Shown here piece by piece: positions 1-6,649 of a DNA stretch of 8,239 bases. Location: contig QMNL01000057.1 in assembly GCA_003647755.1 (NCBI GenBank), positions 1 to 8,239 on the forward strand, written 5' to 3'. Under the pieces are notes generated by a model, which was not told the origin of the DNA, did no database searches, and saw only the letters and a list, made by a program, of their open reading frames with translations. The stretch is from Candidatus Coatesiibacteriota bacterium. GTDB taxonomy: Bacteria > B130-G9. Both the position numbers and the translations under genes were made by a program. Each line of letters opens with the position of its first letter. Positions within the stretch are counted from its first letter, which is position 1.

Positions 1-2
1 AG

Positions 3-947
3 ACCATTTACGAGAGCGGTGGAGGGATAGCTGCGACGGCGATCGAGGGTAACCAGATGCTGATTCGCTCCTATCCCAACAGTTTCCGGGGCAATTACGG
101 CACCGCCGGATATGAGTTCGTGGAGGGCCTCGATCTTGTAAGCCACGCGCCTCGTGTTGCGAAGGAGGCGGTTGCGCTTCTTTCAGCGAAAGAATGCCCT
201 TCGAAGATAACCACGCTGATCATCGGCGGGTCTCAGCTTGGGCTTCAGGTGCACGAATCGTGCGGTCATCCGGTAGAGTTGGACCGGGTGTTTGGAATGG
301 AGGCGAGCTATGCGGGCACGAGCTTCATGACGCCCGATAAGCTTAACAAGCTGCAATACGGGTCGAAGATCGTGAATATCTATGCAGATGCGACCACGCC
401 GGGCGGTTTGGGGACATTTGGCTATGACGATGAGGGCGTCAAGGCGCAGCGGTCACCGATAATCAAGGATGGTCTTTTCGTTGGGTACCTGACATCGCGA
501 GAGACGGCGGTGAAGCTTGGCCAGAGGAGCAACGGGGCTTGCCGTGCGGATGGCTGGTCGAACATCCCGCTGATCAGGATGGTGAACGTGAACCTGGAGC
601 CTGGCGAGTGGGAGTTTGATGACCTCATCAAGGACACTGCCGATGGAATATACGTTGAGACGAACAGGAGTTGGAGCATTGATGACAAGCGGCTGAACTT
701 CCAGTTTGGCTGCGAGATAGGTTGGGAGATCAAGAACGGCCAGCTGGGGGACATGATCAAGAAGCCGACCTATACTGGCATCACTCCCGAGTTCTGGAAC
801 TCGTGCGATGCGATATGCAACAAAAAGTATTGGACAGTTTGGGGAACACCTAATTGCGGTAAGGGCGAGCCCAGCCAGGTGGCGCACGTAGCGCACGGGA
901 CGGCTCCCGCAAGGTTTAGAGATGTAAAGGTAGGTGTTAGCAAATGA
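3..947 (+). CDS. tldD: TldD-family zinc metalloprotease, 5' end cut by window
   Basis: This is the catalytic subunit of a TldD/TldE peptidase, a cytoplasmic zinc protease (family U62/PmbA-TldD) known to degrade or trim peptides, including RiPP precursors and the CcdA antitoxin in E. coli. The frame is open from the window edge. The ATG at 57 is internal: the preceding codons (TIYESGG, then AATAIEGNQ) and the following RSYPNSF fit mid-protein TldD sequence. Numbering from that ATG, the HExxxH zinc motif is HESCGH at residues 66-71 (bases 252-269), followed by PVELDR. A C-terminal PNCGKG places the expected third ligand at Cys267. The GITPEFWNSCDAI stretch and the ending RFRDVKVGV are typical of the family. 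About 314 residues are visible, and family members run near 460-480, so roughly 150 N-terminal residues lie outside. The stop overlaps the next start (ATGA). The family call is firm; the substrate is unknown. Confidence 0.95.
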   Translation, partial: TIYESGGGIAATAIEGNQMLIRSYPNSFRGNYGTAGYEFVEGLDLVSHAPRVAKEAVALLSAKECPSKITTLIIGGSQLGLQVHESCGHPVELDRVFGMEASYAGTSFMTPDKLNKLQYGSKIVNIYADATTPGGLGTFGYDDEGVKAQRSPIIKDGLFVGYLTSRETAVKLGQRSNGACRADGWSNIPLIRMVNVNLEPGEWEFDDLIKDTADGIYVETNRSWSIDDKRLNFQFGCEIGWEIKNGQLGDMIKKPTYTGITPEFWNSCDAICNKKYWTVWGTPNCGKGEPSQVAHVAHGTAPARFRDVKVGVSK

Positions 948-2284
948 TTGGGAAGGAAAGAGCTTTTGAGATACTTGAGAAGGTTGTTGGCATGTCCGAT
1001 GGGGACGAGACCGATGTTATGCTTACAAGCAGGCAGCGCGCACTGACACGGTTTGCCAATTCCATTATTCACCAGAACGTATCGACCTTGACCTCCGACA
1101 TAAGCATCAGGGTCGTCAAGGGAAAGCGAGTTGGAGTCGCCTCGACCGACCGCATCCATGACGATGAGAGCCTGAGGAATCTGGTCAAGACAGCCTCGAC
1201 CATAGCCGAGTTCCAGCAGGAGAATCCCAACTACATGGGCCTGCCGGGACCGGCGCCGTATCAAGAGGTCGATGCCTTCTGTGAGGCCACGGCCGCCTAT
1301 TCGCCATCCCAGCGGGCAGAGGCCGTCAAAACCATTGTTGACATCTGCACGAAGGCCTCGATCATCGCTTCCGGGTCCTTCAAGACCGAATCAGGCGAGA
1401 TAGCGATTGCCAATTCCAAGGGCGTGGCGGCGTACTTTCCGAGCACCGGGGCGGAGGTTACGACAGTTGTCATGAAGGATGGTCAGTCCGGGTACGCCTC
1501 GGCCAGCGCCAACCACGTTGCGGAGATAGATGTCAGGAGAATGGCCGAGGAGGCGGCGGATACTTGCCTGCGCAACGTCAATCAGGTGGAGATTGAACCG
1601 GGCAAGTACGATGTTGTTCTGCATCCCTACGCTGTCGGCAACCTGATCTCAATTCTCTGTGCGCTTGAGTTTGGTGCTCTTGCCAAGCAGGAGGGCAGGA
1701 GCTTCATGAGTGAGAAGATGGGCCAGAAGATGTTCAGCGACTCGCTGACGGTCTGGGACGATGGCCTTGACCCATCAGGCATGCCGCTGCCGTTTGATTT
1801 CGAGGGTGTGCCAAAGCAGAAGGTCGTTCTGATTGAGAACGGCGTCGCCAAGAACGTAGTCTATGACACGGCGACGGCGCGCAGGGAGGGCAGGGAATCA
1901 ACAGGACACGCTCTCCCTCCGGGGAACACTTTTGGGCCAGTGCCGATCAACGTGTTTATGAAGCCTGGGACGGAGTCTTTGGACGGTCTTGTCTCGAAGG
2001 TGAGTAGGGGGCTTTATGTTACTAGGTTCCATTACATCAATCCATTCATTGACCTGAAAAACGCTGTGTTCACTGGTATGACGCGGGACGGGACCTTCCT
2101 GATCGAGGACGGCAAGATGACAAGAGCCGTGAAAAACCTGAGATTCACGATGAGCATGATCGACGCTTTCAACAGTCTTGACGGGCTGACCAAGGAGACC
2201 GTTTTCACGGGAGACTGGGCCGGAGTAAGAGTCCCCGGCGTTCTTATCAGAGGGTTCAATTTCTCTGGTAAGACGCAGTTCTAG
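944..2284 (+). CDS. tldE: TldE/PmbA-family protein, non-catalytic partner of TldD
   Basis: This 446-residue protein is the expected partner of TldD. In characterised systems TldE lacks the zinc motif and forms a heteromer with TldD that encloses the active site. Family signatures are RFANSIIHQN at residues 36-45, EGRESTGHALP at 315-325, GLYVTRFHYINPF at 356-368 and the closing VPGVLIRG at 430-437. There is no HExxxH; the region where it would lie reads VVLHPYAVGNLI (224-235). The length matches the family and no frameshift is visible. The ATG at 944 overlaps the tldD stop by 4 bp, indicating translational coupling, and AGG at 932-934 gives a modest Shine-Dalgarno 9 nt upstream. Coupled translation suits a fixed subunit ratio. 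No RiPP precursor or toxin-antitoxin gene is visible nearby, so a peptide substrate cannot be inferred from context. Confidence 0.94.
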   Translation: MIGKERAFEILEKVVGMSDGDETDVMLTSRQRALTRFANSIIHQNVSTLTSDISIRVVKGKRVGVASTDRIHDDESLRNLVKTASTIAEFQQENPNYMGLPGPAPYQEVDAFCEATAAYSPSQRAEAVKTIVDICTKASIIASGSFKTESGEIAIANSKGVAAYFPSTGAEVTTVVMKDGQSGYASASANHVAEIDVRRMAEEAADTCLRNVNQVEIEPGKYDVVLHPYAVGNLISILCALEFGALAKQEGRSFMSEKMGQKMFSDSLTVWDDGLDPSGMPLPFDFEGVPKQKVVLIENGVAKNVVYDTATARREGRESTGHALPPGNTFGPVPINVFMKPGTESLDGLVSKVSRGLYVTRFHYINPFIDLKNAVFTGMTRDGTFLIEDGKMTRAVKNLRFTMSMIDAFNSLDGLTKETVFTGDWAGVRVPGVLIRGFNFSGKTQF

Positions 2285-2295
2285 CCCGTTGTATC

Positions 2296-3513
2296 TTGCG
2301 GGGTAAGCTGCTGACACGGGCAGGCATTAGCGATAGGCAGGTGGGACGCCAGGGTGACCTCGGCGCCCCGATTCGTGTGCTGCACACCAATTTTCACCTG
2401 GGCTGGGGCGGGCAGGCTGCACGGGTGTTTGTGTTGTGCAGGGGGCTGAAGGAGAAGGGTGTGGACGTAACCGTCGCTGCACCGAGGGGGAGCGTGCTGG
2501 TTCGGAAATGCGCCGAGGCAGGGATACGCACGCTGGATAATGTCCGTTTCTCGAAGGGCTTTCGTCCTGTGGATTTCCTGCATGACGTTCGTTCGCTCAG
2601 GAGGTTCATTCTGACGAACCAGCCCGACATCTTGCACACACACGGCTCGCAGGACACGTGGTCAGGCGCAGTTGCCGCATTTTGCGTTTCGAATGCCGTC
2701 CGGCCGGCGGTCGTGCGGACGAGGCACAACACTTTCCCGGTCGCATATAGTCTCCTGAACAGGTTCCTTTACAGGTGGTTCATAGACCACCTGATCATCG
2801 TGAGCGACAGCGTCAGGGAGCGTTACGCCAGGTTCATCGAGGGCGGCGTGATTCTGCCCGAGCAGGTCTCAACAGTGCACAGTTGCATAGAGGTTGAGCG
2901 TTTCGAGCCTGACAAGGTTGGCAAGGCGAAGGCGAGAGAGACGCTTGGCCTGAGTTCCGAAGGCCCAGTAGTTGCAGTGGCGGCAAGGCTTGCACGGGAG
3001 AAGGGGCACAGGTTTCTGCTCGAGGCGATGGCGTCAGTGAAGGAGAAGTTTGCGGATATTGTTCTTCTCGTTGCTGGCGAGGGCAACCAGGAGGGCGTGT
3101 TGCGATCACAGGTGAAGGATCTGGGTCTGTCCGGCAACGTGCGTTTCTTGGGCTTCTGCGATGATGTCGTGCCGGTTTTTGCAGCGGCCGACGTTGCGGT
3201 TCTGCCTTCAATTGACTGCGATGCTTCGTCTGCCTCGATAAAGGAGGCGATGGCGATGCGGGTGCCGGTGGTTGCGACGAATATCGGCGGTGCGGCGGAG
3301 ATAATCGAGGATGGCGTTACGGGTCTGATCGTCCCGCCACAGGATGCTCAAGCTCTTGCCGATGCCATTACGCGGCTTTTAAGAGACGAGACTGGGCGGG
3401 CGCGGATGGGAAGGGCCGCGAGGGCAGCGGTCATCGGCAGATTCACGCCACGTAATCTGGTCAATGAGACGCTGGCCATCTATCAGGAGATGATGGAACG
3501 TGGCAGAGATTAG
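2296..3513 (+). CDS. GT4-family glycosyltransferase (GT-B fold)
   Basis: This is a retaining GT4 glycosyltransferase, predicted to transfer a sugar from a nucleotide-sugar donor to a lipid-linked or nascent surface glycan at the inner face of the membrane. Seen in the 405-residue reading: the N-terminal strand IRVLHTNF (26-33) with a Gly-rich loop (GWGGQ, 36-40), DILHTH (111-116), the C-terminal domain start VAARLAREKG (228-237) with donor-binding Arg231 and Lys236, and the nucleotide-sugar segment EAMAMRVPVVATNIGG (317-332). The usual EX7E motif is DX7E here (Asp309, Glu317). No transmembrane helix is evident. The start is uncertain. The TTG at 2296 has no Shine-Dalgarno; GTG at 2341 has AGG only 3 nt upstream; homology begins near 2371, 14 nt after the end of AGGGTGA (2351-2357). 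The first 25 residues may therefore not be translated. It follows tldE by 11-86 bp depending on the start. The sugar and acceptor cannot be deduced. Confidence 0.9.
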   Translation: MRGKLLTRAGISDRQVGRQGDLGAPIRVLHTNFHLGWGGQAARVFVLCRGLKEKGVDVTVAAPRGSVLVRKCAEAGIRTLDNVRFSKGFRPVDFLHDVRSLRRFILTNQPDILHTHGSQDTWSGAVAAFCVSNAVRPAVVRTRHNTFPVAYSLLNRFLYRWFIDHLIIVSDSVRERYARFIEGGVILPEQVSTVHSCIEVERFEPDKVGKAKARETLGLSSEGPVVAVAARLAREKGHRFLLEAMASVKEKFADIVLLVAGEGNQEGVLRSQVKDLGLSGNVRFLGFCDDVVPVFAAADVAVLPSIDCDASSASIKEAMAMRVPVVATNIGGAAEIIEDGVTGLIVPPQDAQALADAITRLLRDETGRARMGRAARAAVIGRFTPRNLVNETLAIYQEMMERGRD

Positions 3514-3516
3514 GGC

Positions 3517-4650
3517 ATGCCCAGCGTGAAGGGCCGCGTCGTTCGGATTGTCTCTGATCTGCCGTTTGGAGGCGTGGAACAGCGTCTTCTCTCGTTGCTG
3601 CCGCGGCTTCGGGACATCGGCTGGGACGTCTCGATAATCTGCATTCGCGAGGCAGGCCAGATGGCGCCGATGTTCGAGCGCGAGGGGGTGCAAGTCTCGG
3701 TCATCCCGTTTCGGTCACGGTTCTCACCGCGAAGTCTGTGGGAGCTGGCCCGCGGCTTGAGCTCCCAACGAGCTGACATCGTCCACACGCACATGTACCG
3801 CAGCAACACTTCGGGGACAGTAGCGGCCAGGTTAGCGCGCGTGAGGGTCGTCATCTCAAATGTCCACAACGTCAACGAGTGGGACAGCATGAGGCAGCTT
3901 TGGACAGACCGAATGCTCATCCCGTTCAAGGACAAGGTGGTCGCCGTCTCCGAGGCCGTCAGGCGGAACTACATCGACAGGACCCATGTTGACCCCGGCA
4001 AGGTGGTTACCATATACAACGGCATCGACCTTGACCGATTTCGGGGCGTTGGGCGAGACCCTGGCCTTGCGCGTGAGCTTGGGATAGCGGATGAGGAGAG
4101 GGTGGTTTCGGTTTTCGCCAGGCTGGTCGAGCAGAAGCGGCACGTCGATTTCCTTGCGATGGCAGTGCAGGTGCTAAAAGTGCTTCCGAACGTCAAGTTT
4201 CTCATCGTCGGTAAGGGCAAGCTGAGAGAGCAGCTCGAGCAAATGGCATCTCAGCTGGGTCTATCGGAGCGGACGGTCTTCGCCGGTCATCGGGAAGACG
4301 TGCCAAATCTACTCGCCCTGACTGATGTTATCGTGATGTGTTCAGACAAGGAAGGCTTCTCCAACTCACTGCTCGAGGCAATGGCGGCTGGCGTGCCGGT
4401 TGTTGCCACCGACGTGGGCGGCAACGCTGAGGCGATCGTCGATCGCACATCGGGATTCATAGTGCCCAGGCGTCGCCCGGACCTCCTTGCGCGGCGGGTG
4501 CTCGCTCTGCTCACTGACCGCGCGCTGTATCGGAGCGTTTCAAAGGCCGCTGCAGAGCGCGCGTCGCTTTTTGGCATCGAGCAGATGTGTGAGCGCACCG
4601 ATGCGCTTTATACTTCGTTGATGAGTAGAAAACAGCGTCAAAGAGCCTAG
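3517..4650 (+). CDS. GT4-family glycosyltransferase (GT-B fold)
   Basis: This second GT4 enzyme has 377 residues, a usual length for the family. The N-terminal half opens RIVSDLPFGGVEQ (10-22), typical of GT4 proteins with a Gly-rich acceptor-side loop, then ADIVHTH (86-92). The C-terminal half has YNGIDLDRF (167-175), ARLVEQK (201-207) with Arg202 and Lys207, and a canonical EX7E motif (Glu279 and Glu287) followed by AMAAGVPVVATDVGG. The HTH region and SGTVAA resemble the upstream gene's SGAVAA, so the two are probably distant paralogues acting in sequence on one glycan. The ATG lies 3 bp after the upstream stop. There is no strong Shine-Dalgarno (only AGAG at 3505-3508), so translation is probably coupled. 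The protein is likely cytoplasmic or membrane-peripheral; donor and acceptor are unknown. Confidence 0.93.
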   Translation: MPSVKGRVVRIVSDLPFGGVEQRLLSLLPRLRDIGWDVSIICIREAGQMAPMFEREGVQVSVIPFRSRFSPRSLWELARGLSSQRADIVHTHMYRSNTSGTVAARLARVRVVISNVHNVNEWDSMRQLWTDRMLIPFKDKVVAVSEAVRRNYIDRTHVDPGKVVTIYNGIDLDRFRGVGRDPGLARELGIADEERVVSVFARLVEQKRHVDFLAMAVQVLKVLPNVKFLIVGKGKLREQLEQMASQLGLSERTVFAGHREDVPNLLALTDVIVMCSDKEGFSNSLLEAMAAGVPVVATDVGGNAEAIVDRTSGFIVPRRRPDLLARRVLALLTDRALYRSVSKAAAERASLFGIEQMCERTDALYTSLMSRKQRQRA

Positions 4651-4656
4651 CAGATC

Positions 4657-4676
4657 GGTAGGTCCCGTCGCCTACC
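4657..4676. terminator. Possible hairpin between convergent genes
   Basis: GGTAGG (4657-4662) and CCTACC (4671-4676) form a perfect 6-bp inverted repeat with an 8-nt loop, and a G-U pair could extend the stem by one. It sits in the 21-bp gap between convergent genes and covers the minus-strand stop codon (4672-4674). Neither side has a T tract, so it is not a classical intrinsic terminator. It could be a weak bidirectional transcript end or chance. Confidence 0.3.
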
Positions 4677-5712
4677 CAGTCAGCACTTGCCGAAACGCAC
4701 TTGTGAGACGCTCGACATCAGTCTCGTCAACATCCTTATGCGTTACGAAACGAATGAGGTCTGGCCCGAGCGGGATGGAGAGAACGCCTCGGTCTGCAAG
4801 CTGCCGAAATAGCTCTTCCGCGGACGGCGCGGGCGGGACGAGCCTCACTAGGACGATGTTCGTATCGACCGTGTCGGGGTCCAGAACTACACCCGGCAGA
4901 CCCGCGATGCCGAGCGCCAGCCTCTTGGCGTTTTCGTTGTCGATGTGGAGCCGGTCAACCATCTCCTCCAGCGCGATGATTGCCGGCGCTGCGATGACGC
5001 CCACCTGGCGCATCCCGCCGCCGAGAACCTTCCGCACGCGCCTTGCCCTTTCGATGAACTCAGCGCTGCCCACCAGCATCGAGCCAATCGGCGCTCCCAG
5101 CCCTTTCGACAGGCAGAACATCACGCTGTCTGCGAGGGCGGCGTATTCTCTCGCTGAGATGCCAGAGGCGTGGACAGCGTTGAAGAGCCTCGCCCCATCG
5201 AGGTGGATGGGAATCTGTTGCTTAAGCGATAACTCCCTCAGGCTGCGCAGGTAATCTATCGGCAGCACGCGCCCGCCGTGCATGTTGTGAGTGTTCTCGA
5301 CGCAGATGAGCGAGGTCGTTGGGCAGTGCGGATCGGAGGAATCCCTGATCGAGGCGCGCACAGCCTCAATGGGCATGGCGCCGTCCGTAGTCTCGATGGG
5401 GCAAACTTGAACGCCGGAGATGCGCGCCGGGCCGCCCGCCTCATACAGATAGATGTGAGACCTGCTCTCCAGGATTATCTCGTCGCCGGGGTTCGTCCAA
5501 ACGTTCACAGCGATCTCGTTGCCCATCGTGCCGGAGGGCACAAAAAGCGCCGCCTCCAGCCCAAGCATCTCAGCCGCCTTCGCCTCGAGCGCCTGAACCG
5601 TCGGATCGTCCCCAAGGACGTCATCGCCCACGACGGCCGACGCCATCGCCTGGCGCATTTTCGGGGTTGGCTTTGTAACCGTGTCGCTCCTGAAGTCCGA
5701 GATGTCTTTCAC
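4672..5712 (-). CDS. ltaE: Low-specificity L-threonine aldolase (PLP-dependent)
   Basis: This is a fold-type I PLP enzyme that cleaves L-threonine and L-allo-threonine to glycine and acetaldehyde in the cytoplasm. Positions below are numbered from the upstream TTG at 5727. The N-terminal FRSDTVTKPT (12-21) and the GDDVLGDDPTV segment are diagnostic. SGTMGN (65-70) fits the PLP phosphate site, His91 in SHIYLYEAGG matches the histidine that stacks on the cofactor, HLDGAR (175-180) supplies Asp177 and Arg180, and SKGLGAPIGSML (207-218) holds the Schiff-base Lys208. The length (about 346-351 residues) is normal and all key residues are present. I chose GTG at 5712 because GAGG at 5722-5725 lies 9 nt upstream, whereas it abuts or overlaps the alternatives ATG 5721 and TTG 5727. 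The gene follows the flavin-reductase-like gene by 27 bp and is probably its operon partner. Stereospecificity cannot be read from the sequence. Confidence 0.95.
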   Translation of the reverse strand: MKDISDFRSDTVTKPTPKMRQAMASAVVGDDVLGDDPTVQALEAKAAEMLGLEAALFVPSGTMGNEIAVNVWTNPGDEIILESRSHIYLYEAGGPARISGVQVCPIETTDGAMPIEAVRASIRDSSDPHCPTTSLICVENTHNMHGGRVLPIDYLRSLRELSLKQQIPIHLDGARLFNAVHASGISAREYAALADSVMFCLSKGLGAPIGSMLVGSAEFIERARRVRKVLGGGMRQVGVIAAPAIIALEEMVDRLHIDNENAKRLALGIAGLPGVVLDPDTVDTNIVLVRLVPPAPSAEELFRQLADRGVLSIPLGPDLIRFVTHKDVDETDVERLTSAFRQVLTG

Positions 5713-5721
5713 CGTCCCCAT

Positions 5722-5725
5722 CCTC
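5722..5725 (-). promoter_or_regulatory. Shine-Dalgarno supporting GTG start of threonine aldolase
   Basis: Read on the minus strand this is GAGG, 9 nt before the GTG at 5712-5710. It is adjacent to the in-frame ATG at 5721-5719 and overlaps the in-frame TTG at 5727-5725, which is why the GTG is preferred as the start. Confidence 0.5.
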
Positions 5726-5739
5726 AAAACGGCCCGCGA

Positions 5740-6315
5740 TCAGCTGGCCTTGTCGTTAGGATTTTTTGAGAAGCCCCGATTCCCGACCTTTTCGCCAATA
5801 GCGAAGTAGGCCCCATTGAAATACATTAGGAAAGGGGCACTTTCAGAGCTAAGGTTTCCCTTCTCGTCAACTAGCGACTCCTCTGCATGCAGCGCAACAA
5901 CCTCTCCGATGATCAGGTTGTGTGTGGGCAACTCAACCGTGTCCAGAACCTTACACTCCATGTTAATGGGAAACTCGGCGATCAGCGGCGCCTTGACCCT
6001 TGCTGCTGCCTCCTTGCTCAGCTTGGCAAGATCAAACTTGTCAACGCTTCTGCCCGACACGATTCCTGCAAGGTCAACCAGCCTCGCCTGCTCCGCTAGA
6101 GGGACGTTCACCACGAAATCCTTTGCCTCTTTCACTAACGGATACGAATACCGCGATGGCCTTATAGAGACGGCCACCATGGGCGGCTTGAAGTTCACCA
6201 TCGCGCAGTAAGCAAGCGCGATCATGTTGGCCCCACGCTTGACATCATAGGACGACACGACAACGCAGCTCATCGGCAGCCCCATCGTCGTCGGTGCGAT
6301 CTGTACCTTTCCCAT
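5740..6315 (-). CDS. Flavin reductase-like, FMN-binding split-barrel protein
   Basis: This 191-residue protein fits the flavin reductase-like (DIM6/NTAB) family, whose members bind FMN and serve as NAD(P)H:flavin oxidoreductases or electron-transfer flavoproteins. Supporting segments are the opening PMSCVVVSS (14-22), PPMVAVSIRPSRYS (44-57) for the flavin-binding core, KDFVVNVP (65-72), GIVSGRSVDKF (84-94), and a C-terminal PFLMYFNGAYFAIGE (161-175). There is no signal peptide or membrane segment, so it is predicted to be soluble and cytoplasmic. The start is well supported: AGGAGG (plus-strand 6325-6330) lies 9 nt upstream of the ATG. The threonine aldolase gene follows closely on the same strand, so the two are probably co-transcribed. 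No partner monooxygenase or rubredoxin is visible, so the physiological electron acceptor is open. Confidence 0.9.
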   Translation of the reverse strand: MGKVQIAPTTMGLPMSCVVVSSYDVKRGANMIALAYCAMVNFKPPMVAVSIRPSRYSYPLVKEAKDFVVNVPLAEQARLVDLAGIVSGRSVDKFDLAKLSKEAAARVKAPLIAEFPINMECKVLDTVELPTHNLIIGEVVALHAEESLVDEKGNLSSESAPFLMYFNGAYFAIGEKVGNRGFSKNPNDKAS

Positions 6316-6324
6316 CCCGGCTTT

Positions 6325-6330
6325 CCTCCT
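6325..6330 (-). promoter_or_regulatory. Strong Shine-Dalgarno of flavin-reductase-like gene
   Basis: The minus-strand reading is AGGAGG, a full consensus core, 9 nt from the ATG at 6315. It is the strongest ribosome binding site in the window and suggests efficient translation of this gene. Confidence 0.8.
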
Positions 6331-6386
6331 GCATCAATGCTGTAACATACCTACCGCCGAAACTGATCGGCCTTATGACCTCGCCC

Positions 6387-6414
6387 ATAATACAATCATC
6401 GCACGCTTCAGCAA
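6387..6414 (-). promoter_or_regulatory. Candidate sigma-70-type promoter
   Basis: On the minus strand TTGCTG (6414-6409) is followed after 16 nt by TATTAT (6392-6387), which matches the -10 consensus at five of six positions and the -35 at three of six. Transcription would begin near 6380, giving a leader of about 65 nt before the flavin-reductase-like gene. The placement and orientation are right, but the -35 is weak and the spacer is one base short of ideal. Confidence 0.45.
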
Positions 6415-6464
6415 AGGACACTTACGCAGACCCAATAATCGGATGACGCGTGCGGGGACCCTAA

Positions 6465-6485
6465 AGTCACCCAACGGGTGTAACT
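6465..6485. repeat. Small imperfect hairpin
   Basis: CACCC (6468-6472) and GGGTG (6476-6480) pair around a 3-nt loop. AGT (6465-6467) with ACT (6483-6485) extends the stem across a 2-nt bulge. It lies about 150 bp beyond the end of the large minus-strand gene. Only a three-base T run follows on that strand, so a terminator role is weakly supported. Confidence 0.3.
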
Positions 6486-6557
6486 TACAGACCGATGCCT
6501 ACCGAACTCATAGCCTCTGCGCAGCGGCAAAGCCTGTTCATCCCACCATCTGCCTTG

Positions 6558-6576
6558 CCACTAATCTAATTAGTGG
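6558..6576. repeat. Perfect 8-bp inverted repeat, possible mobile-element remnant or transcript end
   Basis: CCACTAAT (6558-6565) and ATTAGTGG (6569-6576) form a perfect stem with a 3-nt loop, overlapping GGGGTCA (6575-6581). It is AT-richer than the flanks and lies about 55 bp past the stop of the large minus-strand gene. No T tract follows on either strand. It could be a protein-binding palindrome, a transcript-stabilising hairpin, or an end of a small repeat such as those associated with REP-type tyrosine transposases; the last is a guess from sequence style. Confidence 0.45.
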
Positions 6577-6614
6577 GGTCACATATTGCCTTGCTCGTTC
6601 ACCAACACGGACGG

Positions 6615-6649
6615 CCGTAGTTGCAGACGTTACTTCATAAAGACTACGG
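6615..6649. repeat. Inverted repeat straddling the stop of the large protein gene
   Basis: CCGTAGT (6615-6621) and ACTACGG (6643-6649) are perfect 7-bp complements separated by 21 nt, with the gene's stop codon (6630-6632) in the loop. No T tract follows on the minus strand. It may help end or stabilise the transcript, or be chance. Confidence 0.25.

Larger units (their letters stand above)
6316..6629. other. Non-coding spacer between two minus-strand genes
   Basis: This 314-bp stretch separates the end of the large multidomain gene from the start of the flavin-reductase-like gene. It holds the Shine-Dalgarno and a promoter candidate for the latter, a small imperfect hairpin at 6465-6485, and a perfect 8-bp hairpin at 6558-6576. 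A 65-codon plus-strand reading frame starting at 6443 looks spurious. I found no tRNA-like fold. Confidence 0.7.

Noticed and set aside
453..896. 147-codon minus-strand frame inside tldD
   Set aside because: It is a shadow of a strongly conserved gene on the other strand with no domain of its own.
2285..2302. CCCG/CGGG hairpin after tldE as a terminator
   Set aside because: The stem is only 4 bp with no T tract, and the downstream gene is co-directional and close, so read-through is more likely.
5278..5769. 163-codon plus-strand frame over the threonine aldolase gene
   Set aside because: It lies opposite a gene with all its catalytic motifs and has no family resemblance of its own.
6316..6629. 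tRNA or riboswitch in the 314-bp spacer
   Set aside because: No cloverleaf, no T-loop consensus and no recognisable aptamer core were found on either strand by reading; only short isolated hairpins are present.
6443..6640. 65-codon plus-strand frame in the spacer
   Set aside because: There is no Shine-Dalgarno, no recognisable motif and an unusual composition. It runs over two hairpins and into the end of the opposite gene.
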